A DNA stretch of 64,000 bases from Monoplex corrugatus. Lineage: Eukaryota > Mollusca > Gastropoda > Littorinimorpha > Ranellidae. This document shows, piece by piece, positions 23,521 to 34,736 of the stretch. Under the pieces are notes generated by a model, which was not told the origin of the DNA, searched no databases, and saw only the letters and a list, made by a program, of their open reading frames with translations. The stretch lies in NCBI GenBank assembly GCA_030674185.1, contig JAPXFY010000026.1:53671746-53735745 (forward strand). The letters are read 5' to 3'. The translations under genes were made by a program, and so were the position numbers. The stretch's first letter is position 1. Every line of letters begins with the position of its first letter.

Positions 23521-23666
23521 GATTCATTTAGGTAATGAATATTATCAGGGGCAGAATCCTTATACATGTCTGTCTTTTCTTCTTGTTCCCTATAATTACT
23601 CTGTATGTGTGCATATGTGCGTGTATGCATCTGTCTGTCTATCTGTCTGTGCCTGCATGCGCTTGC

Positions 23667-23667
<1 letters not shown>

Positions 23668-23741
<74 letters not shown>

Positions 23742-23880
23742 TGTGTGTCTGTGTGTGGTGTGTGTGTCTGTGTGTCTGTGTGTCTGTGTTATGCCTCTGT
23801 GTGTGTCTGTGTCTGTACGCCTGTGTCTGTGAGTCCATGTCTCTGTCTGTGTGTGTATTCGTGTGTATGTATGTATGGTG
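23668..23880. repeat. (GT)n/(GTCT)n microsatellite
   Basis: Pure GT for about 90 bp, then GTGTCTGT variants. Confidence 0.95.
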
Positions 23881-24145
23881 ACATATAGCCATGTGGTTAA
23901 GACATCCATCGTAAGGGAGACTTTGCTTTGACAAACTTGACCACCTAGGATGAGCGGGTTTGATGCCAGGCAGAGGACAAATTTCTGTTTTAAAAAAAAA
24001 GGTGACAACAGAGGGGCACCCAGGAGTCATGACCTGGATGTGGCCTGGCCCCCTTAGAGTATCAGGCATTAAGGGCTGAAACACTTGTTTGATGGGGCTT
24101 TCTCCACTGAGGACCTTCTGCTGTCCAGCTCTCCCCAGAGTTTCT
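23878..24145 (+). mobile_element. Probable tRNA-derived SINE (SINE-C)
   Basis: ATAGCCATGTGGTTAAGACA (A-box-like) and GGGTTTGATGCC (B-box-like) are spaced as in a tRNA, followed by a unique body. It is sandwiched between two GT-type microsatellites. Only one copy is seen here, so the call rests on the tRNA-like head. Confidence 0.5.
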
Positions 24146-24149
24146 TCTA

Positions 24150-24425
24150 CTATGTGTGCGTATGTGTACGTGTATGTGTATGTGTATGTGTGTAAGTCTG
24201 CGTGTCTGTGTGTATGTCTGTCTGTGTGCGTGCCTCTGTGTGTACGTGCATATGTGTGTATGTGCATGTATGTATGTGTGCGTATGTGTATTACATGCAG
24301 TGTGTGAATGTGTGTGTTTGTGTGCATGTGTGAATGTGTGTACATATGTGTGTGTGTGTGCTTGTGTGTATGTGCGTGCATGTGTACACATATGTGTGTG
24401 TGTGAGACTGTGTCTGTCTGTCTGA
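24150..24425. repeat. (GT)n/(TATG)n microsatellite
   Basis: Mixed GTGTAT and GTGTGT repeats; another short block of the same kind lies at 24662-24785. Confidence 0.9.
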
Positions 24426-24872
24426 TTATAATGATAATTAAGTATTTATTTTAGAATAATTAATATGAACGAACATCTTTAACGTTCAATACTTTAATGA
24501 CATGTGAATGAGTAATGACCACTATGTAATTATCACTAAGAGACAATACAGTTGTCTTGACGTGACTGTGGGAAGGTAGGTGTATATGCATGCAATGAAT
24601 GCACATATTTGTGTGGGCATGCGATTATGTACATTAGATGTATGCATATGATGTAATATAGTTGTGTGTGTGCCTGAGTGTGTGTGTGTATGCATTGTGT
24701 GTGTATGTATGTGTGTGTTACATGTGTACATACGTGTGCACCCACATGTGGGAACAAGCATATGTGTGTTTGTGCATGTGTACATGTATTTTAGTTCTCT
24801 ACTTCCATACTGATCCGCACACACACAATCAAAAAAGAACACAAAAGAACTACCAAAAGTAAAATAACCAAC

Positions 24873-25076
24873 CTTGCCATCCTCATTAAAATCAGCAAAC
24901 TTTTTCAGCTGTCGGACAAGGCCATGGAAATCACCAGGACCCAACAACAGTTGCAAGTGGTCTAGTAACAAGGCTAAGAACTCAGAAGGAAGCATGCCCT
25001 CCATCAGTGTGAGCTCTTTTCTGTGATCTTCCAATACTCCCGGAACTCTCAGCAGCATGTTCTCCCACCAAAAAGT
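24873..25076 (-). CDS. DIPK1 family gene, exon 4 (EF-hand first half)
   Basis: A 204-nt, 68-codon exon, phase 0 at both ends; acceptor TAACCAG|ACT, donor AAG|GTTGGT. It starts TFWWENMLLRVPG, resembling the GIWDNLPGV segment of DIPK1A, continues through HRKELTLMEG (compare PRKEIVLF) and two amphipathic helices rich in Leu, and ends KKFADFNEDGK, the first seven positions of an EF-hand loop that finishes in exon 5. This segment is about a dozen residues shorter than in DIPK1A. The EF-hand inside a kinase fold is a signature of the FAM69 group. Confidence 0.9.
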
Positions 25077-25159
25077 CTGGTTAGACAGAGAGCAAATTCA
25101 TCTTTTCCTCCTTGTTATTGCAACAGAGAGGAGATGGTTAAAGGGGGGGGGGGGTTATA

Positions 25160-25640
25160 GGTGTGCAAGATGAAAATGAAGATGCAGATGAAGGACTCTC
25201 CCATGCACAAGTTCTCACCAAATGAAGACAAAGGACATCTTCATGAAAAGGCAGCAGGAGATAGTCTTCATAGGAGAAGAAGACAAAGAGGAAGAAGAAG
25301 AAGACAGTACCACAATTAAAAGGCATCAGTCAGGTTCTCTTTCACTTGTCACACCATGGGACCTTCATCTGAGCAGGGTCAGATCGAACCAGTTAGTGTT
25401 CACATATTTATTGTTGGCACTATCTAGGTCAATGCATGCATGACTGGTCAGTTTTCAAACAATAAAATTTGACTGGCTCTTATCAAATATACAATCAACA
25501 CTTGATATGTGTTGGAAGTGAAATTTGATAGAAAAGGATTAAATAATAATAGCCCTTCTCCATACATATTAATCTATTAGATATTTATCATTATACCTTT
25601 ACTGGGCCTTAAAATCTACCAAATAAAAGCTGTCAAGACT
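25160..25640. other. Intron 3 left edge, nothing recognised
   Basis: Contains a G-run at about 25144-25154 and a GA-rich stretch near 25275-25310, no gene or transposon end. Confidence 0.45.
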
Positions 25641-28036
25641 ATTCACTTTAAGCTCATCATCATCATGTGCCCTTCCACATGGCATTGGCAATCATGGCCC
25701 TCCATACGAATCTATCCTTTGTTGCTGCAAGTACATCTCTCAACCTCTCTGTCTTCATCCACTCCACGAGTCCATCCAGTATTTTCTCCCTGGGTCTACC
25801 TGGTGCTATTTTCCTTCCAGTTTTCCTGTTGTGACTAGGAGCTCTAATTTCTCTTGCCTCATAAACATCCTATAAATGTTGCTTGTCTTTTCCCAATCTT
25901 CTTCATTAATGTTCTTTTTGTGTCTGCCTCCTTCAAGACCATCTTGTTTGTTTTCTTTGATGTCCATAGATTTCTTAACATTCTTCTTCGAAACCACGTT
26001 TCAGCTGCCTCAATCTTGTTCTGACTTTGCGTGTTGACTGTCCATGCTTCACATCCGTACAACAGTATTGGTTTTGTATAACGATGAAAAACCCTCTTCC
26101 TGATGTTAATTGATAGGCATTTATTGGTATGAACGCTTTTCATTTTCTTGAATGTTGTTTTAGCTTGGCTGATTCAGCCAAAGAGCTGGATGACTAATGA
26201 AATTTTGGGCTTGATGGAGGAAAGGAGGAGGGCAAACAGAAACGAGGAGATATACAGGAAGATAAAACACAGAAATCAGGAATAGGTGCAATGAAGCTAA
26301 GGAAGCTTGGCTGAACACAAAATGCAAAGAAATAGAAGACCGACACAAAACAGATCCTCAGGGTATGTACAGACAAATTAAAGAAATTGTCCACATGAAA
26401 AATACAAGCACATCAACTGGTTGCTTAAAATCGAAAGATGGCACGCTTATCATGGAAAAAGACAAAATATTAGACAGATGGGGAGAGTACATTAAAGGCC
26501 TTTTTGAGGATGACAGAAACGAAGAACACATTATAAAAAAGAACTTTGAAGGACCACCCATAATGAAAGATGAAGTTAGAGCGGCACTGAAAAAGATGAA
26601 ACCAGGAAAAGCCCCAGGACCAGACAACATTACTACAGAGATGATTGAAGCCCTGGGGGAATTTGGCATAGAAAAAATAAGTCCTCCTAAACAAAATTTA
26701 CGACACTGGAAAAATCCCTAAAGATTATGTCAATATCAATTTTCATTGCACTTCCAAAGAAGACAGGGGCTATAGAATGCGAACTCCATTGCACAATCAG
26801 TTTGATGAGTCATGTAACAAAAACCCTCTTAAGAATAATCATGATGAGGACAAGGAATAGAATCAAAAGAGAAATACCAGAAGAACAGTATGGATTTGTG
26901 GAAGGGAAAGGAACTATTAATGCCATATGGTCACGGCTATGAAATGGAGTCGAACGGGCCGCACGCGCTACTACCGAACTTCGGAGCTAAATTTATGTAC
27001 TCTAAACCTCAAATATAGCCACAAAATTAATGTAACGTGAAAGTGAAGTTATGACCTTTGCGCCTGGGTGCATTTCCCCTCACAGCAACTGATAACAGTT
27101 CCGAAAATCAATATTTTGTCGTTTGTTTACACTATCGTCGGAGATAATTTTTGTGACACTTCAAAGGGTGTGCACAATCGATTGAGCGATACGCCACAAC
27201 AAGTACAAGAAACTTTAATGTCTGGGACTTGATCAACATTAAATTGAATGCATAAAGCCCTCTTACTTCTATATCGGCAAATAGTGGGCACAGGAAGTAG
27301 AAAATTGCCGATCAAAATCTGCTTCGAGTACATCACTGTTTGTTGTGAAATTTCCTTTGCGCATAAGAATCGTCGATTTTGCACTAATTCGGGTAAAACT
27401 CATGACGTAAAAATAACAGATTCTCTCAAAAATGAATGTATTTCATGTATTTAAGTTCGTCATATTCAAAAGAGTGAAGTGATGTTTACAATATGTGTAG
27501 TCTGCCATGAAATTCAGCTTCTGCTTTCTGTTGTGAATGCAGTGTTATGTACTATTTTTTTCATGTGGACTAACATTTCAACTTTCACACACTGACCACA
27601 TTGACTTGGTTGTTTCATTGATACAGCTTTGTGCCTTTCGCCCCGTGAAGCGAAAATCGCTCTGTGGAATGGCAGGAAGGAAAAAAAGCTGATCAAGTTT
27701 TTGGTGTGAATCATTTTCCCATGTTATGTACAACAGAATCTGGCCAGGATCGCTTGTTTTTTTTCTGTTAATATATTGATATGTCCATTGCTGTCCTGTT
27801 ATAGTTGTTATAACCGATAATTAACATCCCTGTAGCCTTACTCTGTGAACTTGCTGACTTAGTTCTTCAGTTTAGTGTTGGTTTTGGCATGTGTTTGTAG
27901 GGACTGATCAGTCTGATTGTCGTGATGGTGATGTACACCTGAAACTTCTTGATTTATTGTTTACTAAGGAAGAAAATGTATAGTCATCATTTTTACATAC
28001 ATGAAGTTGATAAAAAGCACTGATTAGTGATACTTG

Positions 28037-28363
28037 CGTGTAGTACCCAACTCATTCAGTTGGGTACTACACGCAAGCTTCTAGTACTCATACAACGGAG
28101 GAAACTGAAATATGTTGGACACGCAATCCGTAATGAGAGAACAGACTTGATGTCCACTGTCCTCCAAGGTAAAGTGGAAGGAAAGAGAAACAGAGGACGG
28201 CCACCTGCATCACTTGCTAGAAACATCACAAACATCAGTGGCAAGAAACTCCAGGAGGTGGTCAGACTTAGCCAAGATCGAGAGTGCTGGAGGCAACTTG
28301 TGAGGACATCATGTGCAGCGGCCAACACTGTTCCCGGTGACGCCGACAGGTGAGACAGGTGAG
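28037..28363 (+). mobile_element. Level-4 insertion: LINE family 2, 3' fragment with 5' hairpin
   Basis: 327 bp flanked by AGTGATACTTG at 28026-28036 and 28364-28374 (11-bp target-site duplication). It encodes the family 2 C-terminus with an intact frame to the stop: RRKLKYVGHAIRNERTDLMS, GKVEGKRNRGRPP, then SQDRECWRQLV and PGDADR. The first 16 bases are the exact inverted complement of 28058-28073, forming with the flanking CTTG/CAAG a 20-bp perfect stem with a 5-nt loop. Confidence 0.88.
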
Positions 28364-28666
28364 AGTGATACTTGGTTCCTGCATGTGTTGGCCTTATTTT
28401 TCATGTGTCAGTGCATAACTTCACAGCAACAAAAATCGTATCAAACCAAACCTCTGTTTACAAAAGCAATTTGATTAAAGAATAATGTTGAAAAAAGAAT
28501 TTGTTGACATGCTGTTGCTCTTAGATTATTTCAATAATCATTTTAGGCTTTTTCATGGATTTTTAGACAATGTTGTGTACTTTTCATGATGTTCATAACA
28601 TCACTCAGCATCTTCATGGTCTGGATTTTGTGAAGTTATGAACATATGACACTGATGTTAAATTTT

Positions 28667-28925
28667 ATAATAATAATAATAATAATAATAGTGCATTTAT
28701 AGAGCGCTTTCCGAAACCTCAAAGCGCTTTACATCAGTAAACCATACATATATAAACCAAATAACAGGCTACAATACAAACAAACTCATCAAAAACTATC
28801 CACAGGAAATCAACAACCACACAGACACACCAAATAATCTCTCTCCCTCTCACCCCCTCCCCGCCCACCCCTCTCCCCCATTTTCAAACACACACACACA
28901 ACACCCACACACACACAGCCACACA

Positions 28926-28983
<58 letters not shown>

Positions 28984-29195
28984 GCATACACCCCATTGTG
29001 CACAATTTCATCCAGAATGTCAAGCAGGATCAACCCACTAGCCAAAATCAGGAAAAACACTGTTTAAAGAAGTAAGTTTTTAAACTTGTTTTGAAAGATG
29101 GTAGAGTTTTAGAGTGGCGGACGGACTGAGGCAACAAGTTCCATGTCTGAACAGCAAAAACTGCAAAGGCTCTACCACCGTGAGTTTCTCTGTTA
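28667..29195 (+). mobile_element. (AAT)n / GCGC-hairpin dispersed repeat R4, copy 1
   Basis: (AAT)n, then TTTATAGAGCGCTTTCCG and CAAAGCGCTTTACAT (an imperfect inverted repeat), a (CA)n tract, and a conserved 3' block (AAGTAAGTTTTTAAACTTG, GCAACAAGTTCCATGTCTGA, AAACTGCAAAGGCTCTACC). A diverged 3' block is at 49300-49490 and a related (AAT)n-TTTATATAGCGC head at 63419-63480. The class is unknown. Confidence 0.55.
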
Positions 29196-29579
29196 TATTT
29201 TGGCACACGAAACTTCTTGTCATCCACAGAAGAGCGGAGTGATCGAGAAGGTACTAATGTTAAATCTATTAAAATGCCTTGTGCAGGTCAATACTGTTAT
29301 TTTTGAGAATTTTGAATTGAAATAGTTTATGCCTTAAAATTTGCCAGCAACTTGCATGATGTACATAATCTCACACAAAAATGCAGCATAATCATCTGTT
29401 GTGATGTTATGAACAAAGAAAAAAAATTTAGTGGATGCTTTTATCACAAATACATACCTGGTATTGACTCTATAGTTTGTTTATAGCCTATTTGTACAGT
29501 TTTAAGTAAATCTTATCTATACTATACACAGTGGCTTATGCTTTTAAGTCTGCAGTGTTGCAGAAGATGTTGTTTTCTG

Positions 29580-30320
29580 TATGTGAAGTTATGAACATTT
29601 TATAGAAAACAATGCTTTTTTCTGAAATAACTTTTTATCAATCCCACAAGTATTCAAAACATGCAGATACAATCCCTGTAGCTTCTTTTTATCTGTTTTT
29701 ATACAAAAATTCATGGATATATTTGCAGTTTTTCAGAAGAAAAGGTACATTCTCTCTCAGAATGTTGTGAAATTATGTACTAAAGACATCTTTACTGAGT
29801 TTAGGAAATCACAATTCACTTAAAAAGAAAGCAATTATCATATGTGATGTTTGGTTCTTATCATTTCAAATGACAGATGGTTTGATGCCATGTTTTGCTT
29901 TTTAGAGGAACATTTAGTACTATATTCACTTGTGACTGTTGTGAAGTTATGAACTGGTAAGTTAAGTTTTGAACATTTTATAGAATAGCCAGTTTTCCCC
30001 CCTCATTATTAACCCCAAATGTATTCAAAACATGAAGATACAATCCCCTGAGCTCTTGTACCCCTGTTTTTGTAGAAATGAATCAGTACAAGTACTGTTT
30101 TCCCAAAGAAAAGGGAGATTCTCTCCAAGAATGTTGTGAAGTTATGTACTAAAGAGATCTTTACTGAATTCAGCAAGCCACAATTCACTTAAAAAGAAAC
30201 TGATTGTCATGTATGGCATTTTGGTTCTTCTTATTTCAAGTGAAAGATAGTTTGATACCAAGGTTTGCATTTTAGAGGATGCTGCAGTACAATATTTTGT
30301 TGTGACTGTTGTGAAGTTAT
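29580..30320. repeat. About 370-bp tandem duplication
   Basis: 29580-29949 and 29950-30320 align along their length: GAACATTTTATAGAA, ATTCAAAACATG-AGATACAATCC, AATGTTGTGAA-TTATGTACT, ATTCACTTAAAAAGAAA, TGTGACTGTTGTGAAGTTATG. Each copy is itself made of two roughly 185-bp halves that share the GTGAAGTTATG motif. Confidence 0.85.
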
Positions 30321-31703
30321 GTACAGATGACTATTTGGGTGCTGTTCTGGTATGTGTTCACGTAATATTTTCATTTTCATAGCCTGTTTTTGTGTGCAAC
30401 ATGTCTTTTTGGTTACTCATAAGCTATTTTCCTCAACAATAAGAATTTTCAGCTTTTGAGATCTTTTAAATGTTGGAAGTGAGTGGACGTTCCAGTAACG
30501 TACATATAGTAAGCCTTAATATGAAAACATTCACAATTAGGCATTACCTGAGTGCTTCGCATATATATTTTGTCAGCTCTCTTTACACTGCTCGTCTTCA
30601 AAACAGCAGAAGTTTGATTTATCTCCAGTGGTACAACTTTAAAATTTACACACTAAAGAACTGTTGTGAAGTTATGTACAAAATCTTCTTTCATTTTCTT
30701 GTATTTAGTGTGTTTGATTTTCCTGTCCTGCCTTCAGATGTATGAACTGGACCTGCTGTTAATGTGTTTACATTATTTTGAGCAGAGTATCTGTTCCTTC
30801 TCAGGTTCTTTCCTTTTCAAGGTTTGTGACACTGTGTGATGTTATGTACAAAGGAACATCATATTATCTGTGTTTACAGGAGTGATAAATGTCCAATTGA
30901 CTTGCAAGTTGGATTATTTGTCATGGTTTTTGTCCTGCTGTTTGGTTTGCACACTATTTTTCCATAAACAGATGTTTCATTTTGCTGCTTATGTGTCACA
31001 CCTTTTAGACACCATTTCGTAGCCATGACCATATACATCCTAAGAACTATCATAGAGAGGTCAATTGAGATTAATAAGGATTTGTATTTATGCTTTATTG
31101 ATTATACCAAGGCTTTCGATCGGGTAAGACATGAAGAATTGATCAACCAACTGGAGAGACTCAATGTTGATGGAAAAGATCTACGAATAATCAGAAATAT
31201 GTACTGGGAACAAACAGCTGCAATGAGAATAGAAAACAATATAAGCTCTTTCCAAAACATCAAAAGAGGAGTCAGACAGGGTTGTGTTTTGTCACCAGAT
31301 CTGTTTTCACTTTACAGTGAAAACATCATGAGAAACCTAGAAGAAGAACCTGGATTAAAGGTTGGAGGGAAAATGATAAACAACATTCGATATGCAGATC
31401 ACACTGTGCTAATTGCAGAAAATGAAAGGGACCTACAAAACCTTGTGAATATACTAGAAAGCAAAAGTAAGGGGTTGGAACTAAACAGCAGGAAGACTGA
31501 AGTCATGGTGATCAGTAAAAAACATGAAATCCCCACATGCAAAATAACAGCAAATGGCACAACCTTGACACAGGTTAATAAGTTTAAATACCTGGGAACG
31601 ATCATTTCATCAGACAGCAAATGCAATCAGAAATAACCGGAAGAATCGGCCAAGCCAAAACAGCATTCAAAAAGATGAAAAGCATTCTTACCAACAGATG
31701 CCT

Positions 31704-32735
31704 GTTTCGAGTTACGTCCCCTCATGCAACAACACTCTGGTGGTGTCAGTCTAGTGTTTCATGGTATTGTTCTCAGCCTTACCTCCCCATTTCAAGACCT
31801 TGCCAGTGCATAGGGATTTTTGCAGGCTCAAAGAGCATACCACAAAATTACTGTCAGATTTTAGTGAAGCATACATGGAATATCCGAGTGTAACTACTAC
31901 CTCATGAACGAATTCTGAACTCCAAACTTTCTCCCTATCTCTCTCTCTCTCTCTCCTTTTCTATCATTCTCCTCCATCCTCCAATATGCCAGCAAGAATC
32001 AACTATGCCCATTTTGTGACGGTTTAGAAAATGAAATATACTTGCTGTTTCTCTGTAAAAATATAGATATGTCAAGGGCAAATACATTAAAAATATTTAA
32101 AAGAGAAATGGTCGAGGTTGTATCATGTGTAATGATTTATTGTATAATCAAACGATTAGAATTATGAGAGATGTTGTCATGTGTCTATTTCATTCACTTA
32201 TAGCCAAGACAAAACCATTTACAAACTACACAGCTGACAATCATTATTTCCATAAAGCATTCAGTCAGTGTTCCTGTGCCATTTGTTTGCCCAACATCAA
32301 GCACCCTCTCTCCCCCTCCCTTCCTCCCTCTCTCTGTGTCCCTATCTCCCTTTCTTTCTCTCTCGGTTATTTCCATGTCATTATCATTCTGTGATGTCTG
32401 TTCATAACAACCCAAAATGTTACTTTATTTCAGGCTACAGGATTCTGTGCAGTGTTGCCTTAGAGACAGCCCCAGTGTTTTTGTGATTGATGCTTGCGTT
32501 TTTTCTTTCATAGTGGATTTTTAGTCAAGTTTGTTGGTAAAGGTATGCTTTTAAGTTCCCGGGGTCTTTAAGTGCTTGTTGTAGTACTGTTGTGCCGTTC
32601 TTTTTCCCCATTTATAGCCATTTGTATGTGTGTGTGTGTGCGTGTGTGTGCATGCGTGCGTATGTGTATGTTCAGCGCTTAGATTTGATCTATATCAAGA
32701 TTTTGCGCTATATAAATATTGTAATTATTATTATT
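31704..32735 (+). mobile_element. Level-3 insertion: composite SINE-A plus L2-type LINE tail
   Basis: 1.03 kb flanked by ATGCCT at 31698-31703 and 32736-32741. The left part is a 5'-truncated SINE-A body (31704-31925), followed by (CT)n, a LINE C-terminal fragment (32007-32166) and finally CCATTTATAGCC-(TG)n-CAGCGCTTAGATTTGA-GCGCTATATAAATATTGTAA-(TTA)n, which is the same 3' UTR as the L2/CR1-like LINE at 50615-51364. The (TTA)n at the right edge marks the 3' end of the inserting element. Confidence 0.7.
32007..32166 (+). pseudogene. LINE C-terminal CPFC...C fragment
   Basis: The plus frame reads CPFCDGLENEIYLLFLCKNI, the Cys-rich C-terminus (CxxC...E.H.LF.C pattern) found after the RT in many CR1/L2/I-type LINEs, continuing about 30 codons to a stop at 32166. 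The expected His is Tyr here. No other part of that LINE is visible. Confidence 0.5.
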
Positions 32736-34631
32736 ATGCCTATCAATTAACATCAGGAAGAGAGTTCTTGAATGTTACATAGAACCAATACTGTTGTACG
32801 GATGTGAGGCGTGCACAGTCAACAAGCAAAGCCAGAACAAGATTGAGGCAGTCGAGATGTGGTTTCTAAGAAGAATGTTAAGAGTTCCATGGACAGCAAA
32901 GAAAACAAATGAAACAGTCTTGATGGAGGCAGACACAAGTAGATCACTCATAAGGAAGATTAGGAAAAGACAGGCAACATTTATAGGCCATTTTATGAGG
33001 AAGGGGGATTTGGAGCACCTGGTCACAACGGGAAAGCTGGAGGGAAAGAGAGCACCAGGTAGACCCAGGGAGAAAATGCTAGACGGACTTGCGGAGTCGC
33101 TGAAGACGAGGAGGGTGGAGGAGATGCTTGGGGCAACAAGAGATAGAGACAGATGGAAGTCCATGATCGCCAACGTCATGCGGCAGGGCACCTGATGATG
33201 ATGATGATTCAGCTGGCTATTTCTAATGTACATCTGCCATCTGGTGAGATGACTGTTACCAAATATTTAAACTTATCAACTTGTCTCAATGTGGTGCCAT
33301 TTGCTATTATTTTGCACGAGGGGGTTTCATCTTCTTTACTGATTACCATGACTTCTGTCTTTTTGCTATTTAGCTCCAGCCATTTATTTCTGTTTTTCTA
33401 TTTCTATCATATTCACAAGATTTTGTAGGTCTTTTTCATTTTAAGCAATTAGAACCATGTCATCTGCATAACAAAGACTGTTTAACATTTTTCCTCCAAC
33501 CTTTATCCCAGGGTATTCTTCTAAGTTTCTTATGATGGTTTTGCTGTAAAGTGAAAAAAAATCAGGTGACCGAACACATTCCTGCCTAACCCCTCTTTTG
33601 ATATTTTGAAAAGAGCTTATACCGTTTTCTACTCTCATTGCTGCTGTTTATTCCCAATACATATTCCTTGTTATTCTTAGATCCTTTCCATCAACACTGA
33701 GCCTTTCTACTAATTCAACTTGGTTGATCAATTCTTCATGTCTTACCGATCAAAAGCCTTGGTATAATCAACAAAATGTAAATATAAATCCTTAGTCAAC
33801 TCAGCTAAGCTTTCTATGAGAGTTTTTAGGATGTATACGGCATTAATAGTTCCTTTCCCTTTGACAAATTCACACTGTTCTTCTGCTATTTCTCTTTTGA
33901 TTCTGTTCCTTGTCCTCATCATGATTATTCTTAATACAATCTTCGTTACTGACTCATCAAGCTGATTGTATGGTGGAGTTCGCATTCTATAGCCCCTGCT
34001 TTCTCTGGAAGTATAATGAAGATTGATTTTTGACATATCTTTAGGAATTTTTCTGGTGTCATAAATTTCATTTAGGAGGACTGTTACTTTTTCAATACCA
34101 TATTCATCTAGAGCCTCAATCATTTCTGTATGGTCCTCAGGCTTTTCCCAGTTTCACTTTAAGTTCAATTATTAAAAAAAAATTTCCAGTGGTGTTTGTT
34201 TCACATCTATGCTGTTTGTGGTTGATTGTTGTGAATTTGTTACGCTTGTGTGAAAATTGTGTGATTTGACTACAACTCGACTGAGTTAAATTTAACAGCA
34301 GACAAGTCAGTTGGCATGCTGTAGCATAAGTTTAAACTTGAGACATGAGTTCTGGAGTCCAGTCAATGTCCATGTGAGTTTTTCTCTGAACAAGATCTGA
34401 AGATGTGTTGGCAAGGATTCCTAAAGTTAAATTCTGTTGAAAAATTATGGCCAGGCATTTGGCTCTTTAAGGATCATGACTTTGTAAAAGTACATGTATA
34501 TCTGAGAGTGATCTATTATGCACATAGATGTTCACAAAAGTCTTGCTCAACTATTTTCTTTTACATGGAAGAAGAATGCTGAGAATCAAAATAAAAACAG
34601 ACAGACAGACACAAATAATATGAGTCATTAC

Positions 34632-34736
34632 CTTCTGGTCTCCGTTTTCTATACACACTGACAACTGAACTGTCTCCTCCCGACAAAGGCGGCTACACAG
34701 ACGACCTGACACTTCACCACTGAAAAAGTCCTTGCA
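34632..34736 (-). CDS. DIPK1 family gene, exon 3 (Cys-rich luminal segment)
   Basis: A 105-nt, 35-codon exon, phase 0 at both ends; acceptor TTTTCAG|TGC, donor AAG|GTAATG. It encodes CKDFFSGEVSGRLCSRLC and then VQLSVCIENGDQK, matching the CxxYKxGxIxGxxCxxLC...KCL pattern just inside the lumen in DIPK1 proteins. Four Cys are present. Confidence 0.9.

Larger units (their letters stand above)
26929..31030. mobile_element. Level-3 insertion: 4.1-kb TIR element of unknown class
   Basis: It interrupts the RT frame exactly between INAI and YILRT; the uninterrupted site is seen at 45496-45515. The ends are imperfect inverted repeats: left GGTCACGGCTATGAAATGG, right (reverse complement) GGTCATGGCTACGAAATGG, extending with few mismatches to about 26 bp. 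The flanks give either ATAT as a 4-bp duplication or TA as a 2-bp duplication if the element starts TGGTC. No transposase frame is recognised, so it looks non-autonomous. The interior repeats the motif GTGAAGTTATG(T/A)AC at least a dozen times. It carries a LINE family 2 fragment (28037-28363) and an AAT-tailed repeat (28667-29195). Confidence 0.8.
26179..33205 (+). mobile_element. Level-2 insertion: plus-strand LINE family 1
   Basis: A 5'-truncated RTE-like LINE inserted head-on into the level-1 LINE. GATTCAGC stands at 26171-26178 and again at 33206-33213 (8 bp, the GAT being shared with the (TGA)n tail). Rejoining the host across the insertion restores the sequence order seen at 46085-46120. 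Coding pieces: 26365-26721 (KMKPGKAPGPDNITTEMIEA, the RT entry region), 31028-31640 (LCFIDYTKAFDRVRHEEL, KRGVRQGCVLSPDLF, RYADHTVLIAEN, in which the second Asp of the YADD box has become His) and 32794-33195 (MWFLRRMLRVPWTAKKTNE, ending MRQGT and the TGA tail). It is itself split by two younger insertions. Confidence 0.87.
25653..34152 (-). mobile_element. Level-1 insertion: minus-strand LINE family 1, split
   Basis: A 5'-truncated RTE-like LINE, 3' end with a TGATGATGATG-type tail at 25653. It is flanked by TTCACTTTAAG at 25642-25652 and again at 34153-34163 (up to 11-bp target-site duplication; the first four bases could belong to the LINE). The LINE body is in two parts, 33206-34152 (RT) and 25653-26178 (C-terminus), separated by a plus-strand LINE. 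In the RT part, minus-strand frames give GKGTINAVYILKTLIE, HFVDYTKAFDR, IKRGVRQECVRSPDFFSLYS and LCYADDMVLIA; in the C-terminal part LLYGCEAWTVN and KRQATFIGCL. All frames are broken. Confidence 0.85.

Noticed and set aside
23596..24391. A 261-codon minus-strand His/Thr-rich frame
   Set aside because: It spans two GT-type microsatellites and a SINE; low-complexity artefact.
25653..26940. Head-to-head LINE pieces at 26178 as a twin-priming 5' inversion
   Set aside because: Both pieces contain separate copies of the 3' end, and the host LINE continues at 33206 with an 8-bp duplication; an insertion into an older LINE explains it.
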